The translations under genes were made by a program, and so were the position numbers. A stretch of DNA of 5,879 nucleotides from Anaeromyxobacter sp. GTDB lineage: Bacteria > Myxococcota > Myxococcia > Myxococcales > Anaeromyxobacteraceae. The DNA lies in contig JAHWYA010000137.1 of assembly GCA_020028115.1 (NCBI GenBank), positions 1 through 5,879 on the forward strand, given 5' to 3'. Each line of letters starts with the position of its first letter. The stretch's first letter is position 1. Positions 1 through 5,879 of this stretch are shown here, piece after piece. The notes beneath the pieces are model-generated. The model did no database searches and was not told the DNA's origin. It saw only the letters and a list, made by a program, of their open reading frames with translations.

Positions 1-42
1 CTCCAGTACGTGATCTTTCCGAAGCTCGGGGTGCCCACCTGA
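1..42 (+). CDS. C-terminal fragment of an unidentified protein
   Basis: Frame 1 is open from the window edge and ends in TGA at 40-42, giving the C-terminal residues LQYVIFPKLGVPT. Twelve of its 13 sense codons end in G or C, as in the complete genes here, and a hairpin follows 11 bases after the stop. Both points support a real gene end. The fragment is too short to identify a family or function, and the gene starts outside the window. Confidence 0.6.
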   Translation, partial: LQYVIFPKLGVPT

Positions 43-53
43 GGCGTGCCCTA

Positions 54-73
54 TCGCCCCCGGGACGGGGCGA
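54..73 (+). terminator. Possible hairpin terminator after the left-edge gene
   Basis: A perfect 7-bp stem, TCGCCCC (54-60) with GGGGCGA (67-73), closes a 6-base loop and begins 11 bases after the preceding stop codon. Position and stem strength suit transcription termination. There is no T-tract after it, so it is not a classical intrinsic terminator, and chance stems are common at this GC content. Confidence 0.35.
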
Positions 74-90
74 AGGACGACGACGGCGAG

Positions 91-180
91 GGATCCGGGC
101 CGCCGCGCGGCTGCTGAGGCCGCAGGACGCGCCCCGGACGTGATGCCCGGATCCGCGGACGGGGACCTCCCGATCCGGCA
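91..180 (+). promoter_or_regulatory. Structured leader with three mutually exclusive pairing arms
   Basis: Arm A GGATCCGGGC (91-100) is a perfect 10-bp inverted repeat of arm B GCCCGGATCC (145-154). Arm B can instead pair over 7 bp (CCGGATC, 147-153) with arm C GATCCGG (172-178). A small hairpin, GCGGC (107-111) with GCCGC (119-123), sits between A and B. The element lies just before the haloacid dehalogenase ribosome binding site. If transcribed, A-B and B-C pairing cannot coexist, which is the layout of an attenuator or riboswitch. No known riboswitch class is recognised. GGATCC is itself palindromic, so part of the symmetry comes for free. It could also be a DNA-level operator or a chance product of GC richness. 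Confidence 0.35.
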
Positions 181-194
181 TCATTCCCTCTTCC

Positions 195-202
195 GGAGGT
201 GA
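195..202 (+). promoter_or_regulatory. Ribosome binding site of the haloacid dehalogenase
   Basis: GGAGGTGA is a near-perfect match to the 16S rRNA anti-Shine-Dalgarno sequence. Its GGAGG core ends 6 bases before the ATG at 206, which fixes that ATG as the start. An ACCTCC at 165-170 is perfectly complementary to GGAGGT (195-200) and could mask the site. Confidence 0.85.
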
Positions 203-205
203 ACG

Positions 206-907
206 ATGGCCGGTCTCGACTCGCCCGGCGCGCCGCTCCAGGGCGTCCGCGCCGCCGTGTTCGACGCCTACGGCACGCTGTTCGACGTCGCGAGCGCCTC
301 CGAGCGAGCCCGCGAGGCGCTCGGCGCGAAGTGGCAGCCGCTCGCCGAGCTCTGGCGCGCGAAGCAGCTCCAGTACACCTGGCTCCGCAGCCTCATGGGC
401 CGGCACGCCGACTTCTGGCACGTGACGGCGGACGCGCTCGACTTCGCGATGGAGAGCCTCGGCGTGGAGGACGCGGGCCTCCGCGCGCGGCTCATGTCGC
501 TCTACGAGCGGCTGGGAGCGTACCCGGAGGCGCGGCCGGCGCTGCAGGCGCTCCGCGACGCGGGCCTCGCGCTCGCGATCCTCTCGAACGGCGCGCCGCG
601 CATGCTCGCCGCCGCGTCGGAGGCGGCCGGGCTCGCGCCGCTCCTCGACGCGGTGCTCTCCGTCGAGGCGGTCGGGATCTACAAGCCGAGCCCGGCGGTC
701 TACCGGCTCGCCCTCGACCGGCTCCACCTGTGGCCGAACGAGATCCTCTTCGTGTCGGCGAACGGGTGGGACGCGTGTGGCGCGAAGGCCGCGGGGCTGC
801 GCGTCGCGTGGTGCAACCGCGCCGGGCAGCCGCCGGAGCGGCTCCCCGAGCGGCCCGACGTCCAGGTGCGGTCGCTCGCGGAGCTGCCGGCGCTCGTCGG
901 CGCCTGA
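206..907 (+). CDS. (S)-2-haloacid dehalogenase, HAD type II
   Basis: A 233-residue cytoplasmic HAD-superfamily enzyme, normal length for the family. The expected reaction is hydrolytic removal of halide from short (S)-2-haloalkanoic acids such as 2-chloropropionate, giving the (R)-2-hydroxyacid. The nucleophile is Asp20 in the motif FDAYGTLFD, with Thr24 beside it. A helical cap covers about residues 30-110. Compared with the studied Pseudomonas enzyme L-DEX YL (numbering from memory), the catalytic set is complete: Asp20, Thr24, Arg51, Ser127, Asn128, Lys160, Tyr166, Ser184, Asn186 and Asp189. Arg51, Asn128 and Trp188 match its halide cradle. The offset is +10 before the cap and +9 after it, as expected of a true orthologue type. 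The strong Shine-Dalgarno at 195-202 sets the start and leaves about 10 extra N-terminal residues. It appears to be transcribed alone behind a structured leader. The natural substrate is unknown; phosphatase activity is unlikely given this residue set. Confidence 0.93.
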   Translation: MAGLDSPGAPLQGVRAAVFDAYGTLFDVASASERAREALGAKWQPLAELWRAKQLQYTWLRSLMGRHADFWHVTADALDFAMESLGVEDAGLRARLMSLYERLGAYPEARPALQALRDAGLALAILSNGAPRMLAAASEAAGLAPLLDAVLSVEAVGIYKPSPAVYRLALDRLHLWPNEILFVSANGWDACGAKAAGLRVAWCNRAGQPPERLPERPDVQVRSLAELPALVGA

Positions 908-929
908 CCTGCGCCGAAAGGACGGGCCG

Positions 930-1010
930 GAGTTCCCGTTCGGCCTGAGCGGAGCGCCGCCGCAGGCGGCATCGGTCAGTCGCACGGCACCGGTCAAAGC
1001 GAAGTGCGAC
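930..1010. repeat. Intergenic inverted and direct repeats, possible degenerate dispersed repeat
   Basis: The 160-base gap between the dehalogenase and the next gene holds several short symmetries. A 6-bp hairpin, GCCGCC (956-961) with GGCGGC (965-970), has a 3-base loop and could end the dehalogenase transcript. A 7-bp inverted repeat, GTCGCAC (979-985) with GTGCGAC (1004-1010), follows. CGGTCA occurs twice in direct orientation, at 973-978 and 991-996. The left end reads GTTCGGCCTGAGCGGAGC (938-955), which resembles arms of hairpin repeats scattered between genes in related genomes; that likeness is from memory. No T-tract and no clear promoter are visible. Confidence 0.3.
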
Positions 1011-1057
1011 CGCCCGCCACGTTCAGTGTAGTCTCCCGCTCGGTGCTTCCTCGGAGC

Positions 1058-1064
1058 AGGAGGG
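1058..1064 (+). promoter_or_regulatory. Ribosome binding site of the secreted protein gene
   Basis: AGGAGGG lies before two adjacent ATG codons at 1068 and 1071. The AGGAGG core ends 4 bases before the first ATG and 7 before the second. The second spacing is the more usual one, so translation may begin at 1071 and give a protein one residue shorter. Confidence 0.8.
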
Positions 1065-1067
1065 CGG

Positions 1068-1910
1068 ATGATGACCTACGGTTCGCGTTCGGGCCGGTCC
1101 TGGCGGCCGCTGCTGCTCGCGGCGGCGCTCGGAGCGACGACCCCGGCGGTCGCCGAGACCGCGCTGACGGTTCAGTTCGTCGGCGTGACGCCGGCGTTCG
1201 CTCCGGACGCCACCGTCACCGGACCGAACGGCTTTTCGCGGACCCTGAGCACCTCGGCGAAGCTGACGGACCTCGAGCCCGGGGAGTACCTGATCACGAG
1301 CCGCGCCAGCGGCAAGGTCCAGGCGTGGGATCCGATCCCCGGAGCGCGGAGGGTGACGCTCGAGGTCGGCACGAGCGCTGTCGCCGAGATCACCTACATC
1401 GCGCGCGGCTATCCCATCACGAACCTCACCTTCTTCGTCACCTGCGAGGGGAACTGCCCGTGGGTGTTCGAGAACGCGGCCGCCGAATGGCAGAGCGGGG
1501 ACGCGCCGTGCGCCTACGTGGTGCTGCAGGTGCGCAGCGCGACGGCGTGCGAGTGGACGACGCAGCTCGCGTCGTTCTCGGGGTCCGAGGCCGCCGCACC
1601 GGGCCCGAATCCGAAGCCGCCGTTCGTGATCAACGGCTACGGGACGAACACCACGCTCCCGAACCAGCGGCTGTCCCGGGAGCCGCTGGAGTGGCGTCTC
1701 CACCCCGCGGCGCCGATGCGTGGCCCTCCGATCTCGCAGCCCGCATACGGGGCGCCCTGCGGGTACGTCACGCCGCAGGGGGGCCGGTACTGGTACCCGG
1801 TCGCCGGCGGCATCGCGTCCGGGATCGAGGCGCCCCCGCTGAACCCCGGGCCGATGGGCGCGACGATCTCGCGGAAGCTCCAGGGCGAGATCCGGTTCAA
1901 GCGCTTCTGA
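1068..1910 (+). CDS. Secreted protein of unknown function with Ig/PEGA-like domain
   Basis: 280 residues (279 if the ATG at 1071 is used). The N-terminus is a typical Sec signal peptide: a basic stretch with Arg7, Arg10 and Arg13, a hydrophobic core at about 14-24, and a probable cleavage site after AVA (27-29). There is no lipobox cysteine and no twin-arginine motif, so export as a soluble periplasmic or extracellular protein is inferred. Residues about 33-112 alternate beta-strand-like segments and contain LTDLEPGEYLITS, a pattern typical of PEGA or carboxypeptidase-regulatory-like beta-sandwich domains. The remainder has five cysteines (126, 130, 148, 161, 231), including CEGNC, which could form disulfides, and ends in a Pro/Gly-rich, aromatic-rich region (about 178-260). 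No catalytic motif is recognised. Codon use matches its neighbours. The gene is flanked by a possible dispersed repeat and a convergent gene, so it is probably transcribed alone. That it is a real gene is well supported; its function is unknown. Confidence 0.85.
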   Translation: MMTYGSRSGRSWRPLLLAAALGATTPAVAETALTVQFVGVTPAFAPDATVTGPNGFSRTLSTSAKLTDLEPGEYLITSRASGKVQAWDPIPGARRVTLEVGTSAVAEITYIARGYPITNLTFFVTCEGNCPWVFENAAAEWQSGDAPCAYVVLQVRSATACEWTTQLASFSGSEAAAPGPNPKPPFVINGYGTNTTLPNQRLSREPLEWRLHPAAPMRGPPISQPAYGAPCGYVTPQGGRYWYPVAGGIASGIEAPPLNPGPMGATISRKLQGEIRFKRF

Positions 1911-1930
1911 GCGCGGGCGCGCTCGCGCGC
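1909..1930. terminator. Possible bidirectional terminator between convergent genes
   Basis: The two convergent genes stop only 21 bases apart. GAGCGC (1909-1914) pairs with GCGCTC (1919-1924) around a 4-base loop, starting inside the TGA stop. An alternative stem, GCGCG (1917-1921) with CGCGC (1926-1930), overlaps it. A hairpin here would serve both strands. No T-tract flanks it, and GC-alternating sequence forms such stems easily. Confidence 0.3.
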
Positions 1931-1931
1931 G

Positions 1932-3098
1932 CTACGCCGGCACCCGCACGACCTCGTCCGGCATCGCCGCCGTGAGCTTCTCCCCGCCCGTCGCGGTGAC
2001 GACGAAGGTGTTCTCGATCCCCACGGCGCCCTGGCCCGGGAAGACGAACTTCGGCTCGATCGCGATCGTCATCCGCTCCCGGAGCGTCGCCTTGAACCCG
2101 GGCGCGAGCACCGGCAGCTCGTCGAGCTCGAGCCCGACGCCGTGGCCGACGAAGCGCGCCTGGTCGCCGGGCGGCCCCATGAAGCGGTCGCCGAGGCCGG
2201 CCTGCTCCGCCATCGCCTTCGCGTGCTCCCACAGCTCCACGCACGGCACGCCGGGTCGGAGGTTGCGGGCCACCTCGTCCTGGATCGCGCGGGCCACCTG
2301 GAAGGCGCGCTCGAGCTCGGGGGCGAGGCTCCCCACCACCGCGATGCGCGTCATGTCGACGACGTAGCCGCCGTGGACGGAGGTGAAGTCGACGAGCACG
2401 GGCTCCCCCGCGCGGACGACCCGCTCGGAGGCGCCGCCGGCGTAGGCCGCGGAGAGCCCGGCCCCGACCACCGGGCCATCGAAGGCGCCCGGCGCGGCGG
2501 CGCCGTCGCCAGCGACGGCGAGCCCGACGAAGAAGTGCGCGTTGAAGGCGCGCAGGCGGGGCGAGCCCTCGTTTCCGGCCTTGCGCAGCCGGTACTCGAC
2601 CTCGGCGGAGAGGTCGAGCTCGCGCATCCCGGCCCGGAGGAACGACGGGAGCTCCGCGAAGACGCCGCACATGCGCCGGGCGCCTTCCCTCATGACGGCG
2701 AGCTCGCCCTCCGATTTCACCTGCCGCAGCTCGCGGAGCAGCGGGCCGCCGTCGACGAGCTCGGCCGCGGGGAGGACCTTCCGCCAGAAGTCGAGCGTAC
2801 CCTGCGGCACCGCCTCGAAGGCGACGCCGACCTTCCCGGACGCGCCGAGCGTCGCGGCGAGCTCCTTCGACGGGGGGAAGGGGCGGACGTCGGGGATCCC
2901 GGCCTCCGCCTTCGCGCGGACGAAGCTCTTGCGGACGAGGAGGACCGGCGCGCCGGCCGCGGGGACCCAGAGCGCGCCGTTCTGGCCGGTGCCGGAGAGG
3001 TAGAAGACGTCGACGGCGTTGAGGAGGAGCGCGCCGGCGAGGCCGCGCTCGGCGAGAGCCTCCTGGTAGCGGGCGACGCGGGTCTGGTGCTCGGTCAC
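1932..3098 (-). CDS. M24-family metallopeptidase (Xaa-Pro peptidase-like)
   Basis: A 388-residue cytoplasmic protein with the two-domain creatinase/aminopeptidase P fold: an N-terminal creatinase_N-like domain (about 8-130) and a pita-bread catalytic domain (about 137-385). All five ligands of the dinuclear metal site are present: Asp237 in LVDFTSVHGGY, Asp248 in VVDMTRI, His319 in FVGHGVG, Glu348 in IAIEPKF and Glu362 in GIENTF. The family role is removal of N-terminal residues before proline or hydrolysis of Xaa-Pro dipeptides. Two other conserved histidines are absent: no PH-type histidine occurs before Asp237 in the segment at 194-236, and the usual HE after the metal histidine is Asp326-Glu327. 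This marks a divergent subfamily, so substrate and activity are uncertain. The start is GTG at 3098-3096, chosen for the GGAGG five bases upstream; no signal peptide is seen. It lies 106 bases downstream of maeB on the same strand with a strong hairpin between, so co-transcription is doubtful. Confidence 0.9.
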   Translation of the reverse strand: MTEHQTRVARYQEALAERGLAGALLLNAVDVFYLSGTGQNGALWVPAAGAPVLLVRKSFVRAKAEAGIPDVRPFPPSKELAATLGASGKVGVAFEAVPQGTLDFWRKVLPAAELVDGGPLLRELRQVKSEGELAVMREGARRMCGVFAELPSFLRAGMRELDLSAEVEYRLRKAGNEGSPRLRAFNAHFFVGLAVAGDGAAAPGAFDGPVVGAGLSAAYAGGASERVVRAGEPVLVDFTSVHGGYVVDMTRIAVVGSLAPELERAFQVARAIQDEVARNLRPGVPCVELWEHAKAMAEQAGLGDRFMGPPGDQARFVGHGVGLELDELPVLAPGFKATLRERMTIAIEPKFVFPGQGAVGIENTFVVTATGGEKLTAAMPDEVVRVPA

Positions 3099-3103
3099 GA
3101 AGG

Positions 3104-3108
3104 CCTCC
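3104..3108 (-). promoter_or_regulatory. Ribosome binding site of the M24 peptidase gene
   Basis: On the minus strand GGAGG occurs 5 bases upstream of GTG (3098-3096). This supports the GTG start, which is also where the creatinase_N-like domain would be expected to begin. Confidence 0.75.
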
Positions 3109-3133
3109 GCCGCTGCGTGCCGCGCGGAAAGGG

Positions 3134-3168
3134 CGCGGGCGCGCCGCAGTCTACACGGCGCGCCCGCG
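3134..3168 (-). terminator. Strong hairpin downstream of maeB, probable terminator
   Basis: CGCGGGCGCGCCG (3134-3146) and CGGCGCGCCCGCG (3156-3168) form a perfect 13-bp inverted repeat around a 9-base loop. It lies 36 bases past the maeB stop and 35 bases before the M24 start codon, on the transcribed strand of both genes. On the minus strand it is followed by CCCTTTCC, only a weak pyrimidine tract. Termination or attenuation of maeB transcripts is the likeliest role; protection of the mRNA 3' end is an alternative. Confidence 0.6.
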
Positions 3169-3176
3169 GATCTTAA

Positions 3177-3204
3177 CGTCCCTCTGGAAGAGGAACTCGT
3201 CCCT

Positions 3205-3222
<18 letters not shown>
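3177..3222. repeat. 21-bp tandem duplication over the maeB stop codon
   Basis: The 21-base unit at 3181-3201 is repeated directly at 3202-3222 with 19 of 21 bases identical, and CGTC at 3177-3180 extends the periodicity to about 2.2 copies. The copy at 3202-3222 carries the end of maeB, encoding DEFLF and then TAG (3207-3205). The copy beyond the stop would encode the same DEFLF, with CAG where the stop is. The duplication is in frame. It looks like replication slippage or unequal exchange. Confidence 0.85.
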
Positions 3223-5517
<2,295 letters not shown>

Positions 5518-5522
5518 GAAAT

Positions 5523-5528
5523 CTCCTC
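5523..5528 (-). promoter_or_regulatory. Ribosome binding site of maeB
   Basis: On the minus strand GAGGAG sits 5 bases before ATG (5517-5515). It decides the start against the much longer open frame that reaches back to 5721. Confidence 0.8.
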
Positions 5529-5572
5529 GCGACCGCGGGTGGGATGCTTGGGTTCGCGTGAGTGGAGTCGGC

Positions 5573-5601
5573 AAAAAACTCCAGTTCTCTCCCGGTGTCA
5601 A
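5573..5601 (-). promoter_or_regulatory. Candidate maeB promoter
   Basis: A perfect -35 consensus TTGACA lies at 5601-5596 on the minus strand. Seventeen bases later comes TTTTTT (5578-5573), a poor -10 box that keeps only the first, third and last T of TATAAT. It is nevertheless the only AT-rich patch nearby. Transcription would begin near 5566 and leave a leader of about 50 bases before the maeB start. The -35 is convincing; the -10 is not. Confidence 0.45.
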
Positions 5602-5615
5602 GCAACCAGGCGGGC

Positions 5616-5654
5616 GCGGTACGAATGTTGCAATGACGCGCGTCATCGTACCGC
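5616..5654. promoter_or_regulatory. Nested inverted repeats, candidate operator upstream of maeB
   Basis: ATGACGCGCGTCAT (5633-5646) is a perfect 14-bp palindrome. Overlapping it by one base, GCGGTACGA (5616-5624) and TCGTACCGC (5646-5654) form a perfect 9-bp inverted repeat with a 21-base spacer. The cluster begins about 15 bases upstream of the candidate maeB -35 box and centres near -70 relative to the inferred start of transcription. This is a usual place for an activator or a looping repressor. The regulator is not encoded in the window and the motif matches no operator I recognise. Confidence 0.5.
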
Positions 5655-5754
5655 CACCGGTGCGCGCTGGCCTCGCCGCGCTGCGCCATGACTCCTCCGG
5701 CGGTCGCCAGATTCCGGGCACTTGACGTTTCGTGCAGGCGCCCGGCCGCCGCGC

Positions 5755-5780
5755 CCGGTGCGGCGTGCGCGACGCACCGG
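5755..5780 (-). terminator. Possible hairpin terminator after the right-edge gene
   Basis: CCGGTGCG (5755-5762) and CGCACCGG (5773-5780) form a perfect 8-bp stem around a 10-base loop, 30 bases beyond the stop of the minus-strand gene at the right edge. No T-tract follows on the minus strand. The surrounding 5740-5795 is nearly all G and C and can form other short stems. Elsewhere between 5655 and 5810 nothing else is recognised. Confidence 0.35.
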
Positions 5781-5810
5781 CGCGCAGCGCGCGACGCGAT
5801 GTCGCCCCCT

Positions 5811-5879
5811 TCAGGCCTCCGGGAGCGCGAGCAGCGCCGCCTCGCGCTCGTCCGTGCCGGCGGCGCCGCCGACGTCGAC
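5811..5879 (-). CDS. C-terminal fragment of an unidentified protein
   Basis: On the minus strand a frame is open from the window edge to TGA at 5813-5811, giving 22 residues that end in [12 protein letters not shown]. All 22 sense codons end in G or C, matching the coding bias of the neighbours, and a hairpin follows the stop. The piece is alanine-rich and too short to identify. Its start and most of the gene lie outside the window. A chance open frame cannot be excluded at this GC content. Confidence 0.5.
   Translation of the reverse strand, partial: VDVGGAAGTDEREAALLALPEA

Noticed and set aside
199..948. A 249-codon plus-strand frame overlapping the haloacid dehalogenase
   Set aside because: It starts at a GTG inside the Shine-Dalgarno sequence, is extremely Arg/Ala-rich, and is a shifted frame of a gene with a full catalytic set.
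1005..1034. A possible promoter for the secreted protein gene with TAGTCT (1029-1034) as -10
   Set aside because: The sequence 17 bases upstream (GCGACC) matches the -35 consensus at only three positions; support is too weak to annotate.
2142..3176. A 344-codon plus-strand frame opposite the M24 peptidase gene
   Set aside because: It is antisense to a gene with all five metal ligands, has no recognisable domain and has low-complexity composition.
5570..5584. A sigma-54 promoter reading of GG and GC around the T6 tract
   Set aside because: The GG and GC are 8 bases apart, not the 10 required, and the -24 element does not match TGGCAC.
5518..5721. A 68-residue N-terminal extension of MaeB starting at 5721
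   Set aside because: It has no ribosome binding site at its start and no similarity to malic enzymes, and it runs through the candidate promoter and operator. The ATG at 5517 has a good Shine-Dalgarno and fits the family length.

Overview
This is a very GC-rich bacterial window with almost every third codon position G or C. It carries four complete protein genes, two gene fragments at the edges and short, heavily structured intergenic gaps. Base composition, codon use and gene content suggest a member of the Myxococcota, probably an Anaeromyxobacter-like organism. That placement is an inference; no rRNA or taxonomic marker is present.

Layout, left to right. The last 13 codons of an unknown plus-strand gene end at base 42. 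A 163-base gap follows, with several inverted repeats, and leads into a plus-strand HAD-superfamily (S)-2-haloacid dehalogenase (206-907) that keeps every catalytic residue known for the family. After a 160-base gap comes a plus-strand gene for a secreted protein of unknown function (1068-1910), with a clear signal peptide, an Ig/PEGA-like segment and a cysteine-bearing C-terminal part. It converges, with a 21-base gap, on a minus-strand M24-family peptidase (1932-3098). Upstream of that, on the same strand, lies a large hybrid malic enzyme of the MaeB type (3205-5517), separated by a strong hairpin and a 21-bp tandem duplication that covers the malic enzyme stop codon. The malic enzyme has a 293-base upstream gap with a consensus -35 box and two overlapping perfect inverted repeats. 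The last 69 bases hold the C-terminal end of another minus-strand gene.

The genes do not form an obvious pathway. MaeB links the TCA cycle to pyruvate and NADPH supply and is probably controlled by acetyl-CoA through its C-terminal domain. The M24 enzyme is a metal-dependent peptidase-like protein with two family histidines missing. The dehalogenase would convert short 2-haloacids to hydroxyacids. I saw no mobile element, CRISPR array, RNA gene or defence system. The most interesting signals are regulatory: the possible two-state leader before the dehalogenase and the nested palindromes before maeB. The 21-bp duplication over the maeB stop codon and the altered active-site residues in the M24 protein and the MaeB C-terminal domain also deserve a look.
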